Source of the DNA: Enterococcus caccae ATCC BAA-1240
GTDB taxonomy: Bacteria; Bacillota; Bacilli; Lactobacillales; Enterococcaceae
Reading direction: 5' to 3'
Assembly (NCBI RefSeq): GCF_000407145.1
Contig: NZ_KE136472.1
Span: 663,658 to 727,657 of the forward strand
Length of the DNA stretch: 64,000 nucleotides
In this document: one piece after another, positions 9,891 to 17,955 of the stretch
Layout of the letters: each line of letters begins with the position of its first letter
Position numbering within the stretch: the stretch's first letter is position 1
Made by a program: the position numbers and the translations under genes
Notes under the pieces: model-generated
Database searches by the model: none
The model's input: the letters and a program-made list of their open reading frames with translations, nothing else
What the model was told of the DNA's origin: nothing

Positions 9891-9962
9891 GGAGCAGAGG
9901 TATACCTTTCTGATTTTTCGGAATTAAACACTTCTGTTCCAGCCTCGTTGTTTTATTTTTTT
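9891..9962 (+). terminator. Possible terminator downstream of the lipoprotein gene
   Basis: GGAGCAGA at 9891-9898 can pair with TCTGTTCC at 9933-9940 (one G-T pair), and a T-rich run follows from 9948. The loop is long, so confidence is modest. Confidence 0.4.
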
Positions 9963-9992
9963 AAATTGGATACTGTTTTTCATTAAAAAATA

Positions 9993-10022
9993 TTGACAGG
10001 CAATTTATAATGATGGTATAGT
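9993..10022 (+). promoter_or_regulatory. Promoter of the mgtC leader RNA
   Basis: TTGACA at 9993-9998, an 18-base spacer and an extended -10 TGG-TATAGT ending at 10022. It fires directly into the M-box riboswitch. Confidence 0.75.
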
Positions 10023-10044
10023 TTCTCCTGTAAGACAACTGAAT

Positions 10045-10268
10045 AGATTTGTTAGGTGAGGCTCCTATACAAACATAGGCTACTGCCCAAAAACATCGAG
10101 AGATGCCAATGGGTAGAACAGGGATTGTCGATTAGAAGGCTTTTCATAAGGTAGCTAAAAGCTCTGCTTTTTACGTTGTATAGTGCCAAAACTCAACGAT
10201 TAGATCATACAGGCTTTTTTTGTGCGCTTATTTATGACCTTCCGCTGAGTTTTGGCGGAAGGTTTTTG
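10045..10268 (+). promoter_or_regulatory. M-box (ykoK-type) Mg2+ riboswitch with terminator and antiterminator
   Basis: The segment holds the hallmark M-box core: GTTAGGTGAGGCTCCTATAC, the CATAGGCTACTGCCCA block, the ACATCGAGAGATGCCAATGG hairpin block and TAAGGTAGCTAA. The terminator stem is 10238-10245 with 10255-10262 plus T5. GCCAAAACTCA at 10185-10195 is perfectly complementary to TGAGTTTTGGC at 10246-10256, which contains the terminator loop, so it is the antiterminator. Known M-boxes bind Mg2+ and terminate when Mg2+ is high. The downstream MgtC-like gene fits. Confidence 0.93.
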
Positions 10269-10372
10269 CTGTGAATCACTACGATTGGCCAAAGGACAGA
10301 GTAGATGATGAACAGTACTTGGCGAACGAAGAGAGAGAAGTAACCTTAGTACTGAATCCCCCCACTCCGTTT
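10269..10372 (+). repeat. Post-terminator repeat, copy A (full)
   Basis: Begins at the end of the M-box terminator tail with GTGAATCACTACGATTGG, continues through CAGAGTAGATGATGAACA to about 10372. It matches the segment at 50781-50886, which sits in the same position after the argS T-box terminator. It carries no ORF. Confidence 0.8.
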
Positions 10373-10402
10373 CGATTGCATCAATTCCTAAAAGCTAAAG
10401 CA

Positions 10403-10455
10403 CTAAGAACTGAAGGACAGAGTAGATGATGAACAGTACTTAGAAAACGAAGCAA
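10403..10455 (+). repeat. Post-terminator repeat, copy A2 (partial)
   Basis: Positions 10413-10441 repeat 10292-10320 perfectly (29 bases, direct orientation, offset 121 bases). It lies between copy A and the mgtC ribosome binding site. Confidence 0.85.
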
Positions 10456-10552
10456 TTTTCGTCTAAAAAAAAGTTTCCACCTAACATCAAGTCTAAGAAA
10501 GGAGCAATACTATGTATTTTTAATCAACGTTATTGCCAGTATTTTTGCCGGA

Positions 10553-11188
10553 ATGATTATTGGGGTAGAAAGACAATGGCGAAAAAAATTAGCTGGTATG
10601 AGAACGATGACCTTAGTAACATTTGGCTCATGTCAATTTGTTTCATTGTCTACTTTGATTCAAGATGACAACAGCCCAACACGAATAGCAGCGCAAGTAG
10701 TCAGTGGGATTGGATTTCTTGCTGGAGGGGTGATTTTAAGAGAAGGATTTAGTGTGACAGGTATCAATACAGCGGCAACCTTATGGTGCTCAGCTGCAGT
10801 TGGCAGTTTGATTGGTGCTGGATTTGTGATCGAAGGAGTAATATGTGCGGTCATTTTAATGTTAGTTAATATTTTGTTGAGAAATTTATCCTTCAAAATG
10901 GATGACTACACTGTTCAACGAGAAGAGGAAAAGACTGAATCAATCCATTATCTGTCCATTATTACAAGTAATACTTGTGAGGTCATGCTTAGAACTGAAA
11001 TTATCCAATTATTAGATAAATATTGTTTAACCTTTACTAAGTTCTCTTGTACAGATCTAGCAGGAAAAAAAGTCCGATTGTTTTTAGAAATCGAAGCGAC
11101 AAGAAATGGTACGCTTGCGGTAAATGCGATCATTTCAGAATTGTCTCAGTTATCAGAAGTCATCGAAATCAATCAAATCGACAATTAA
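10553..11188 (+). CDS. MgtC/SapB-family membrane protein with disrupted N-terminus
   Basis: MgtC-type integral membrane protein, related to Mg2+ homeostasis and survival at low Mg2+. The open frame starts at an internal ATG inside what looks like the first transmembrane segment. Reading the same frame upstream gives VFLINVIASIFAGMIIGVERQ, the expected N-terminus. The natural ATG at 10512, which has a good ribosome binding site (GGAG), is one base out of frame and hits a stop after three codons. So either a start-proximal frameshift (in ATGTATTTTTA) has damaged the gene or the base call is wrong. Residues 1-120 hold further membrane segments; the last ~90 form the C-terminal cytoplasmic domain. 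The M-box upstream strongly supports a magnesium role. Confidence 0.75.
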   Translation: MIIGVERQWRKKLAGMRTMTLVTFGSCQFVSLSTLIQDDNSPTRIAAQVVSGIGFLAGGVILREGFSVTGINTAATLWCSAAVGSLIGAGFVIEGVICAVILMLVNILLRNLSFKMDDYTVQREEEKTESIHYLSIITSNTCEVMLRTEIIQLLDKYCLTFTKFSCTDLAGKKVRLFLEIEATRNGTLAVNAIISELSQLSEVIEINQIDN

Positions 11189-11217
11189 AAGAACGGAGGA
11201 ATTAACATGGTAAAACA

Positions 11218-11718
11218 GTGACGGTGAAAGTTGTAAATTGGAATAGTGAAGAATATTGGTCAGGAATAGAGTTGAGAAATAAGTTGCTAAAAACAAGTGC
11301 TGGTAAAGAGTGGATCAAAAATTTACCATTAGATGAAGAAAAGGATATCCATCTGGCTGCAATGATCGACGGGAAAGTTGTGGGAACGTTGCTTCTTTCA
11401 AAGAAGAGCCAAACAACAGCACAAATTAAACAAGTGGCCATTAGCGATAGCTATCAAGGATTTGGTCTTGGTAAAAAATTACTTAAATTTGCTGAAAAAA
11501 TTGCAGAGCTTTTGGATTTTCAGTCCGTATATTTAACTGGACGTAAGCAAGCTTGGGGTTTTTATGATCATTTTGGTTATCAAAGTATCGGATACGCCTA
11601 TTCAGATGGTCAAGTGATTTTAAAAAAATTTGAGAAAAAACTATACACCAATAAAGGTATAGGGAAGTTTGGAATTATTAAATATATAACACTAAGGGAG
11701 ATGGAAACAAATGGATGA
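11218..11718 (+). CDS. GNAT-family N-acetyltransferase
   Basis: Acetyl-CoA-dependent transferase, substrate unknown. The core motif is IKQVAISDSYQGFGLGKKLL (motif A, acetyl-CoA pyrophosphate loop), followed by the beta-bulge/motif B region around YLTGRKQAWGFYDHFGY. The start is unclear: a good ribosome binding site (GGAGG) serves an ATG at 11207 that reads only MVKQ and stops, and its TGA overlaps the in-frame GTG at 11218. That could be translational coupling, or a one-base frameshift. It lies 29 bases after the mgtC-like gene and is probably read from the M-box promoter. The tail after residue ~140 is longer than usual. Confidence 0.75.
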   Translation: MTVKVVNWNSEEYWSGIELRNKLLKTSAGKEWIKNLPLDEEKDIHLAAMIDGKVVGTLLLSKKSQTTAQIKQVAISDSYQGFGLGKKLLKFAEKIAELLDFQSVYLTGRKQAWGFYDHFGYQSIGYAYSDGQVILKKFEKKLYTNKGIGKFGIIKYITLREMETNG

Positions 11719-11812
11719 CAGTAGTCAGTTGATTAAGGGCTTATATAAAAAAAACTTGTTGTTAAAGAAATACGGATGCTATTGTCTATTTGTTTCTAGT
11801 ACAGACATGTAG
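11711..11812 (+). pseudogene. Possible fragment of a PadR-like regulator
   Basis: A 33-codon frame beginning MDDSSQLIKG overlaps the end of the acetyltransferase and has GGGAG upstream. That opening resembles PadR-family regulators, but the rest diverges and stops. It may be a truncated gene remnant or chance. The following DNA to about 12045 shows no gene I can support. Confidence 0.25.
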
Positions 11813-12046
11813 TTTCCTCCGCAACACCTTCTCTTTTTTCATTAGCCTGTTCACTAAAAAAGACATTAATTTCCTGGAAATTCTAGGTATGACGTTGCGA
11901 AGACTTATTATAATAGAGGAAAAGATCGACGTTCTAATTTTAGAAACCGTAATCTTTTTTTTAGAGACCATATCATTTGCTAAAATAGTTCGTTGCGCTA
12001 TCATAAAAATAGATAGAAAGATTAGTTAGAACATCCTAGCCTTTTA

Positions 12047-12076
12047 TTTGACCTTTACTGACCAATTGAGTATAAT
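12047..12076 (+). promoter_or_regulatory. clpB promoter overlapped by a CtsR-type operator
   Basis: TTGACC (12048-12053), a 17-base spacer and TATAAT (12071-12076) form a near-consensus sigma-A promoter. TTTGACC-TTT-ACTGACC at 12047-12063 matches the reverse of the CtsR heptad repeat GGTCAAA-N3-GGTCAAA with two changes in the second heptad. CtsR represses clp genes in Firmicutes until heat shock. Confidence 0.8.
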
Positions 12077-12099
12077 AGTTTTATAAAGTCAATATTAAT

Positions 12100-12150
12100 C
12101 AGACTTTAGACTTTGAAAAAAATAGTACAAAAGTCTGAATGTTTTTTTAC
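12100..12150 (+). terminator. Terminator-like hairpin early in the clpB leader
   Basis: CAGACTTT at 12100-12107 pairs with AAAGTCTG at 12130-12137, and a run of seven T starts at 12142. It lies only ~20 nt after the predicted start site, so transcripts may end here unless something prevents it. Confidence 0.5.
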
Positions 12151-12270
12151 CATAGTAACGGTACTATTTATATAGCAGAGATTTATGTTTTTTTAAGTAA
12201 TGAGTCGAAAACTCAGTCAATCCTTGTGGAAATAGATTAAATTAATATTGTGACAAAAAGGATCGTACTC

Positions 12271-12562
12271 ACATTTTCCTATTTTTCAGTCGAGGCTGAT
12301 CAACCTCGTTACACGTTAATATTATATAGCTACGCGGGCGAGCTTATCGGAAAAAAGATAAATGATAATTGAGGTAAAAAGCCTTCAATCATAATTTCCT
12401 ATTTTTCAGTTGAAGCTGGACGAGCCCGTTACGCTTTAATAGTATCTAGCTACACGGGCTAGTTTCTCGGAAAAAAGATAAATGATGACTGAGGCAAAAA
12501 GCACCTCATTCATAATTTCCTATTTTTCATTCGAATCTGAACGAGCCCGTTACGCTTTTAAA
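12271..12562 (+). repeat. Three tandem ~120-bp repeats in the clpB 5' leader
   Basis: Units start at 12271, 12391 and 12512 (period 120 then 121; the third stops at ~12562). Each opens with TTTCCTATTTTTCA. Unit 2 has arms AGCCCGT (12423-12429) and ACGGGCT (12454-12460) that can pair; unit 3 repeats the left arm at 12544-12550, sixteen bases before the AGGAGG at 12566-12571. Each full unit ends in a hairpin with an A-rich loop (about 12363-12393 and 12482-12513). Confidence 0.9.
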
Positions 12563-12578
12563 TTTAGGAGGTAATTCT

Positions 12579-15182
12579 ATGAACATCGAAAAAATGACAA
12601 CGACATTACAAGAGGCAATCGCAGAGGCGCAACAAGTAGCAGTCACTCGTCATCATCAGGAAATCGATATTGCTCACCTATGGAAGATTTTTTTGCAGCC
12701 GAATCATTTTGGTCGTAATTTTTATACAGACGCTGGAGTTGATGTAGATGCTTTTGAGCGCGAAATCGATAAAGCAATTGATGAATATCCAAGTATTCAA
12801 GGTAGTAATATTCAATACGGTCAAAGCATGAGTCAGAATTTGTTTAACTTATTAGGTGAAGCAGACAAACTTAGAGAATCGTTTCAAGATGAATTTTTAG
12901 CAACTGAAATCGTGATTTTAGCGCTGATGAAATTGAAAAATTATCGTTTAACAAAATATTTAACAAGTCAAGGAATCACAGAAAAAGAACTACGTAAAAA
13001 TATCGAAGACATGAGAGGAGGAGATCGTGTGACTTCTCAAAATCAAGAAGAACAATACAAAGCATTAGAAAAATATGGGGTAGATTTAGTCCAACAAGTT
13101 AAAAGCGGTAATCAAGATCCAATTATTGGTCGTGATGAAGAAATTCGTGACGTGATTCGGATTCTATCTCGTAAAACAAAAAATAATCCTGTTTTGATTG
13201 GTGAACCAGGGGTTGGTAAAACTGCAATCGTGGAAGGATTAGCACAACGAATCGTTCGTAAAGACGTGCCTGAAAATTTAAAAGATAAAACAATCTTTTC
13301 TTTAGATATGGGTGCGTTGATCGCCGGCGCTAAATTCCGTGGCGAATTTGAAGAACGTCTAAAAGCAGTACTAAAAGAAGTAAAGAAAAGTGAAGGCCGT
13401 ATCATTTTATTCATTGATGAAATCCACAACATTGTTGGTGCAGGCAAAACAGAGGGTAGTATGGATGCTGGAAACTTATTAAAACCAATGTTGGCTCGTG
13501 GCGAATTACATTTGATCGGTGCTACAACACTAGATGAATATCGTCAGTACATGGAAAAAGATAAGGCATTAGAACGTCGTTTCCAAAAAGTCTTAGTAAA
13601 AGAACCAACGGTGGAAGATACGATTAGTATTTTACGTGGACTAAAAGAACGTTTTGAAATTCATCATAGCGTAAATATCCACGATAATGCCTTGGTAGCT
13701 GCGGCTACTTTATCAGATCGCTATATAACGGATCGATTCTTGCCGGATAAAGCTATTGATTTAGTCGATGAAGCAAGTGCGACAATTCGGGTTGAAATGA
13801 ATTCAATGCCGACTGAACTCGATCAAGTAACACGTCGTTTGATGCAATTAGAGATTGAAGAAGCGGCGTTGAAAAAAGAGTCAGATGACGCTAGTAAAAA
13901 ACGCTTGGGCGCATTACAAGAAGAACTAGCTGATCTTCGAGAAGAAGCCAATGCAATGAAGATGCAATGGGAAACAGAAAAAGAAGAAGTGAATGCTGTC
14001 AGCAATAAACGTGGAGAAATCGATAAAGCAAAACATGAATTAGAAGATGCTGAAAATAATTATGATCTAGAAAGAGCAGCTGTTCTTCGTCATGGTACGA
14101 TTCCACAATTAGAAGAAGAATTGAAACAGCTTGAAGCTAAAAATGCTAAAGACAATGTTCGCATGGTACAAGAAGCTGTAACTGAAAATGAGATTGCGCA
14201 AGTCGTTGGTCGTTTAACAGGTATTCCTGTAACCAAACTAGTTGAAGGGGAACGTGAAAAACTAATGAAATTGAACGAAACCCTTCACAAACGTGTCATC
14301 GGGCAAGATGAAGCTGTAGATGCAGTGAGCGATGCCGTGATTCGTTCGCGTGCTGGATTACAAGATCCAAACCGTCCTTTAGGCTCCTTCCTATTCTTAG
14401 GACCAACAGGTGTTGGGAAGACAGAGCTTGCTAAGGCTTTAGCAGAAGACCTATTCGATTCAGAAGACCATATGGTTCGAATCGATATGAGTGAGTATAT
14501 GGAAAAACATAGTGTTTCTCGTCTAGTCGGAGCACCTCCAGGATACATTGGTTACGAAGAAGGAGGCCAATTAACGGAAGCTGTTCGTCGTAATCCATAT
14601 ACGATCGTTTTACTAGATGAAATCGAAAAAGCGCATCCAGATGTTTTCAACATTTTACTTCAAGTGTTAGATGATGGTCGTTTGACGGATTCTAAAGGAC
14701 GAGTGGTTGATTTTAAAAATACTGTCTTGATCATGACAAGTAACATTGGCTCTCAATTATTACTTGAAGGTGTGACGCCAGAAGGAACGATTCCAGAAGC
14801 TGTTGAAGAGCAAGTGATGACGATTTTACGCGGGAATTTCAAACCAGAATTCCTAAATCGAATTGATGACACAATTTTATTTACACCATTAAGCCTAGAA
14901 AATGTCAAAGGCATTATCGGAAAAATGACGGCTCAATTAGCGAAACGTTTAGAACATCAAGAAATCGAATTAGTGATTTCAGATGAGGCAAAAACTTGGA
15001 TCGCTGAAAGTGGTTATGATCCAGCTTATGGAGCTCGTCCATTGAAACGTTTTATTACAAAAGAAGTGGAAACACCATTAGCAAAAGAAATCGTTTCAGG
15101 ACGAGTGTTGCCTAAGACAAAAGTAACAATCAGTCTATTGAATGGACAACTAGTATTTGAAAATGAACCAATAGAAGAATAA
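12579..15182 (+). CDS. clpB: ATP-dependent disaggregase ClpB
   Basis: Hexameric AAA+ chaperone that threads and rescues aggregated proteins together with DnaK. The N domain covers residues 1-145, the first nucleotide-binding domain carries GEPGVGKTA near residue 208, and the long coiled-coil M domain spans ~405-525, which distinguishes ClpB from ClpC/E. The second Walker [10 protein letters not shown], is near residue 608. Length is 867 residues. AGGAGG with 7-base spacing supports the ATG. Expression is probably heat-inducible through the CtsR site at 12047, with the unusual leader adding another layer. Confidence 0.97.
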   Translation: MNIEKMTTTLQEAIAEAQQVAVTRHHQEIDIAHLWKIFLQPNHFGRNFYTDAGVDVDAFEREIDKAIDEYPSIQGSNIQYGQSMSQNLFNLLGEADKLRESFQDEFLATEIVILALMKLKNYRLTKYLTSQGITEKELRKNIEDMRGGDRVTSQNQEEQYKALEKYGVDLVQQVKSGNQDPIIGRDEEIRDVIRILSRKTKNNPVLIGEPGVGKTAIVEGLAQRIVRKDVPENLKDKTIFSLDMGALIAGAKFRGEFEERLKAVLKEVKKSEGRIILFIDEIHNIVGAGKTEGSMDAGNLLKPMLARGELHLIGATTLDEYRQYMEKDKALERRFQKVLVKEPTVEDTISILRGLKERFEIHHSVNIHDNALVAAATLSDRYITDRFLPDKAIDLVDEASATIRVEMNSMPTELDQVTRRLMQLEIEEAALKKESDDASKKRLGALQEELADLREEANAMKMQWETEKEEVNAVSNKRGEIDKAKHELEDAENNYDLERAAVLRHGTIPQLEEELKQLEAKNAKDNVRMVQEAVTENEIAQVVGRLTGIPVTKLVEGEREKLMKLNETLHKRVIGQDEAVDAVSDAVIRSRAGLQDPNRPLGSFLFLGPTGVGKTELAKALAEDLFDSEDHMVRIDMSEYMEKHSVSRLVGAPPGYIGYEEGGQLTEAVRRNPYTIVLLDEIEKAHPDVFNILLQVLDDGRLTDSKGRVVDFKNTVLIMTSNIGSQLLLEGVTPEGTIPEAVEEQVMTILRGNFKPEFLNRIDDTILFTPLSLENVKGIIGKMTAQLAKRLEHQEIELVISDEAKTWIAESGYDPAYGARPLKRFITKEVETPLAKEIVSGRVLPKTKVTISLLNGQLVFENEPIEE

Positions 15183-15266
15183 GCTAGAAAGTAAAAGAGT
15201 GGGGCAAAATGCCTAGTTCTGAGAAAGAAGGAGCTACTTTTTTACAGTCGTTTATTCGGATTCTAA

Positions 15267-15313
15267 GTGGCTGAGACATAACGCGAAAAGTTATGTCTCA
15301 GCCACATTTTTTA
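15267..15313 (+). terminator. Terminator after clpB (dispersed GGCTGAGA family)
   Basis: A perfect 15-bp stem (15267-15281 with 15291-15305) and a T-rich tail. The stem sequence recurs almost unchanged at 52962 and 62141. Confidence 0.93.
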
Positions 15314-15389
15314 AGTGTAAAAAATTGATTTTAAAAATGATATTGTGTAGAATCTAACTATTATAATAACAATTTAAAAGAGGGATCCA

Positions 15390-15830
15390 GTGGACAAAAA
15401 AAGCAGACGATTAGAAGAACAATTGTGTTTTTCTTTACAAACAGCTTCAAAACAATTCAATAGAATGTACGCTAAGGCATTAAAACCGTTTCAGTTAACT
15501 TATCCTCAATATTTAGTCTTGCTCGTTTTATGGGAATATTCAGATCAAAGGATCTCAGATATTGGCGAAAAACTAGCGCTTGATACAGGAACTTTGACTC
15601 CTATGTTGAAAAGGATGGAGAAAAATGGTTACATTCATCGCAATAGACTGCCTGAAGATGAACGAATCGTGATTGTTTCGCTTTCAGAAAAAGCGCTTCA
15701 ATTAGAAACAGAGATCTATGATCAAGTACAAGGGTGTTTAAATCAGCTTGATTTCAATGAAAAAAAGTATTTTTCATTGATTGAACAAATCAACTCTTTA
15801 AGCAAGCAAATTAGTGAAATCAACCATTAA
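15390..15830 (+). CDS. ohrR: MarR-family peroxide-sensing repressor OhrR
   Basis: Winged-helix repressor that senses organic hydroperoxides by oxidation of an N-terminal Cys; here Cys13 in EEQLCFSLQ matches the OhrR sensing position. The fold includes YPQYLVLLVLW and the recognition helix LALDTGTLTPMLKRME, plus the wing VIVSLSEKA. Length is 146 residues. It uses a GTG start at 15390 after AGAGGGA. The adjacent ohr gene and the palindrome TACAATT-AATTGTA-like site at 15952 support the role. Confidence 0.93.
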   Translation: MDKKSRRLEEQLCFSLQTASKQFNRMYAKALKPFQLTYPQYLVLLVLWEYSDQRISDIGEKLALDTGTLTPMLKRMEKNGYIHRNRLPEDERIVIVSLSEKALQLETEIYDQVQGCLNQLDFNEKKYFSLIEQINSLSKQISEINH

Positions 15831-15872
15831 AATATACTACCGAAAAACTTCAAAAAGAAGGGGATGATTTAA

Positions 15873-15942
15873 ATGCCAACTTTTTGGAGTTTTTTTAGAA
15901 GCAGAATTGAATGATATGAAGCAAATTATTGTACAGCAATAA
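15873..15942 (+). pseudogene. Short frameshifted ORF between ohrR and ohr
   Basis: After AAGGGGATGATTTAA an ATG opens MPTFWSFF and then fails. If the run of seven T at 15890-15896 were six, the frame would read MPTFWSFLEAELNDMKQIIV and stop at 15942. A start signal and the acidic, well-formed second half suggest a small or truncated gene with a homopolymer indel. I do not recognise it. Confidence 0.35.
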
Positions 15943-15968
15943 AAATATTGTGTACAATTTAATTGTAC
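15929..15968 (+). promoter_or_regulatory. OhrR operator and probable ohr promoter
   Basis: GTACAATT-T-AATTGTAC at 15952-15968 is a perfect inverted repeat like the Bacillus OhrR box. A candidate promoter, TTGTAC (15929-15934) with an 18-base spacer to TACAAT (15953-15958), places the -10 inside the operator, as expected for repression. Confidence 0.85.
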
Positions 15969-16005
15969 GATACGGTTATGATAATAGGAATTGGAGGAAA
16001 GAATC

Positions 16006-16410
16006 ATGAAAAAAATCTATTCAACAACAATCATCAATACAGGAGGAAGAGAAGGAGAAGTTTTCTCACCAGATAAATCATTTAGTTATCAAGTGACATC
16101 ACCTGGTCCTCATCAAGAAAATAAAACAAATCCAGAACAACTATTTGCGGCTGCATACAGCTCTTGTTTTAACAGTGCTTTAGAACTTGTGATGGCGAAA
16201 CAAAAAATTACATCAAAAAGCACAGTAAAAGCGACGGTTTCATTATTTAGTGATGAACAAACTGGTTTTCAAGTTGGGGTTGTCTTATCTGTTAAAATCG
16301 ATGATGTTGATCGTGAAACAGCAGAAGAATTAGTTAAGGCAGCTCATGAAGTATGTCCATACTCAAAAGCAACAAGAGGAAATATTTCAGTTGAGTTAGA
16401 AGTAGAATAA
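16006..16410 (+). CDS. ohr: Organic hydroperoxide reductase Ohr (OsmC family)
   Basis: Cytoplasmic thiol peroxidase that reduces organic and fatty-acid hydroperoxides, usually recycled by lipoylated proteins. The two redox cysteines are visible: Cys54 in AAAYSSCF and Cys117 in HEVCPYSKATRGN. Length is 134 residues. GGAGGAAAGAATC supports the ATG at 16006. It is followed by a bidirectional terminator and controlled by the ohrR product through the operator at 15952. Confidence 0.96.
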   Translation: MKKIYSTTIINTGGREGEVFSPDKSFSYQVTSPGPHQENKTNPEQLFAAAYSSCFNSALELVMAKQKITSKSTVKATVSLFSDEQTGFQVGVVLSVKIDDVDRETAEELVKAAHEVCPYSKATRGNISVELEVE

Positions 16411-16412
16411 AT

Positions 16413-16452
16413 AAAAAACGACAACTTTAGAATGACTAAAGTTGTCGTTTTT
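16413..16452. terminator. Bidirectional terminator
   Basis: An 18-bp perfect stem (16413-16430 with 16435-16452) has A-runs and T-runs on both sides and serves ohr and the convergent membrane-protein gene. Confidence 0.93.
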
Positions 16453-17130
16453 TTATTTATTCACTTTTCTAAACGCATAAGCTTTAAAATAGTCTGGTTT
16501 GTGTCGTTGCGTGAAACTATAAACCGTTAAAATCAATGCACCGATCGTATTCGTAAATAAATCCCCCATCGTATCCATTAATGCTGCACGACCGATATAA
16601 GGCTGGCCTGCTTCTGTCATATATCGTTGTAAGTTCATATTCCCCAGTGAATCACAGAGGAATTCCCAGAACTCCCAGAAAACACCGCATAATCCAGCAA
16701 AAGCAAAGCCCATAATAATGAATAACCAAGGGCTTATTTTAGAAAAATCTGAGTCACGTAAACAATAGCCAATAATCGCATAACCCACAGCGACTAATAA
16801 AATTGGGCTGACTGCATGAAGAATTTTATCCCAAAATGGCACAATGATGATTAATCGTAAGCCAGTTCCTAGGAAAACGGCGATCCAAATGAAGAACCAA
16901 TAATAAAGTCGGACCATTTTTGGAAAAACCAATCCAGTAAATTTTGTAAAAACAAATGGGACAAAAATCACAGCAATTCCTGCAATCATTTCAAACGTCA
17001 ATAACACATATTGTTCCGTTGGTTGAACTACAAATGTTTTAACAATATTGACGAGTAACGTCATAACACCAAATACAAGTAAAAAATAAAAGGCACTTTT
17101 TTCTTGTTTATCCTCAAATTCCAATTTCAT
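16453..17130 (-). CDS. Integral membrane protein, YjdF/DUF2238-like
   Basis: 225 residues with about six hydrophobic segments. Conserved-looking polar motifs within the membrane part are WDKILHAVSP, GVFWEFWEF and DTMGDLFTN, which resemble the DUF2238 (YjdF) family of membrane proteins of unknown function. The start at 17130 is preceded on the reverse strand by a GGAGG-like sequence (AGGCTTTTAT). It stands alone between a terminator and the deoxyribosyltransferase gene. Function unknown; the charged intramembrane residues might bind a metal or lipid headgroup, but that is a guess. Confidence 0.8.
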   Translation of the reverse strand: MKLEFEDKQEKSAFYFLLVFGVMTLLVNIVKTFVVQPTEQYVLLTFEMIAGIAVIFVPFVFTKFTGLVFPKMVRLYYWFFIWIAVFLGTGLRLIIIVPFWDKILHAVSPILLVAVGYAIIGYCLRDSDFSKISPWLFIIMGFAFAGLCGVFWEFWEFLCDSLGNMNLQRYMTEAGQPYIGRAALMDTMGDLFTNTIGALILTVYSFTQRHKPDYFKAYAFRKVNK

Positions 17131-17172
17131 ATAAAAGCCTCCAATATGCTTATATTATAATAAGCAAGTAAA

Positions 17173-17652
17173 TTATTTGTTTAACTGTTCTTTGATTAAA
17201 TCTAAAAATTCATGCTCAGAGCTGACGACAGTTCCATTTAATTTAACTAAACCTACAGTGTACAGGTTTAAATAGTGGAATTGATTTTCAGCCGTATCAC
17301 CTAAAGCTGCAAGCTTTTTTTGATTATCAAAACCTTGTTGACGAGTATCTGTATATAAGGCAATCATTGGAATATTTTTAGCATAAGCAACACCGATTTC
17401 AGATGCTACACCAGCATCAATCGTAATACCATCTAAAATAGCTATAAGCAAATCACTTTCAAGAACTTTTTCAGTGTCAGCTAACGCAATCATTTTACTA
17501 TCAGCATAGGCGGTTTTATCATTGATCGCACCATTTTCTTGCGGTAGATAAACCTCGATTGAATCATCTAATTCACGTATTTTTTTCACCATATATTCAT
17601 TATAAAGTAGGTCTGCTTTTGCAAACATTGGTCCTGCAAAATAAATTTTCAT
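17173..17652 (-). CDS. Nucleoside 2-deoxyribosyltransferase
   Basis: Transfers deoxyribose between nucleobases in nucleoside salvage. The N-terminal MKIYFAGPMFAKADLLYNEY matches the family's substrate loop. The catalytic Glu lies in ASEIGVAYA and the nucleobase region is DLLIAILDG. Length is 159 residues. The ribosome binding site (AGAGGTGAAAAA) precedes the ATG at 17652. The downstream neighbour on the reverse strand is the membrane protein; the upstream neighbour ends 10 bases away, suggesting a small reverse-strand operon. Confidence 0.93.
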   Translation of the reverse strand: MKIYFAGPMFAKADLLYNEYMVKKIRELDDSIEVYLPQENGAINDKTAYADSKMIALADTEKVLESDLLIAILDGITIDAGVASEIGVAYAKNIPMIALYTDTRQQGFDNQKKLAALGDTAENQFHYLNLYTVGLVKLNGTVVSSEHEFLDLIKEQLNK

Positions 17653-17662
17653 TTTTTCACCT

Positions 17663-17917
17663 CTAAGGTAATCTTGTATTTTTTTTTTTCTGGAAAAAGA
17701 CGAATTGATTAACTAAATCAACTTTATCAACTTGATAACCATAAGCAGCCCAAGCACTTGAAAAAGAATGCTCTTTTTTAGTCCACCAGGCACTATAAGT
17801 TTTAGCCAGTTCAGGTAGTACATGATTATAGGACATTTGTGCTTCTATTTCTGCAAATGATAATTGCATGTTTGGTGTTTTGGCTAGTAAGGTTGGAATA
17901 ACAAGAAAATCATTCAT
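17663..17917 (-). CDS. Small hypothetical protein (DUF7662-like)
   Basis: 84 residues. A conserved-looking pattern, LSFAEIEAQM then LPELAKTYSAWW and a final region with VDLVNQFVFF, resembles the DUF7662 domain often seen near restriction or defence proteins, although here the protein stands alone. I chose the ATG at 17917 because AAGGAT lies 7 bases upstream; three earlier codons (17926) would overlap that site. It ends 10 bases before the deoxyribosyltransferase gene on the same strand and is probably co-transcribed with it. Function unknown. Confidence 0.7.
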   Translation of the reverse strand: MNDFLVIPTLLAKTPNMQLSFAEIEAQMSYNHVLPELAKTYSAWWTKKEHSFSSAWAAYGYQVDKVDLVNQFVFFQKKKNTRLP

Positions 17918-17955
17918 AAAAATCATCCTTTATTAAGTAATCATTCGTACTATAA

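Noticed and set aside
12271-12562. Repeats as a CRISPR array
   Set aside because: The 120-bp units are direct, nearly full-length repeats without short conserved repeats and unique spacers, and no cas gene is near.
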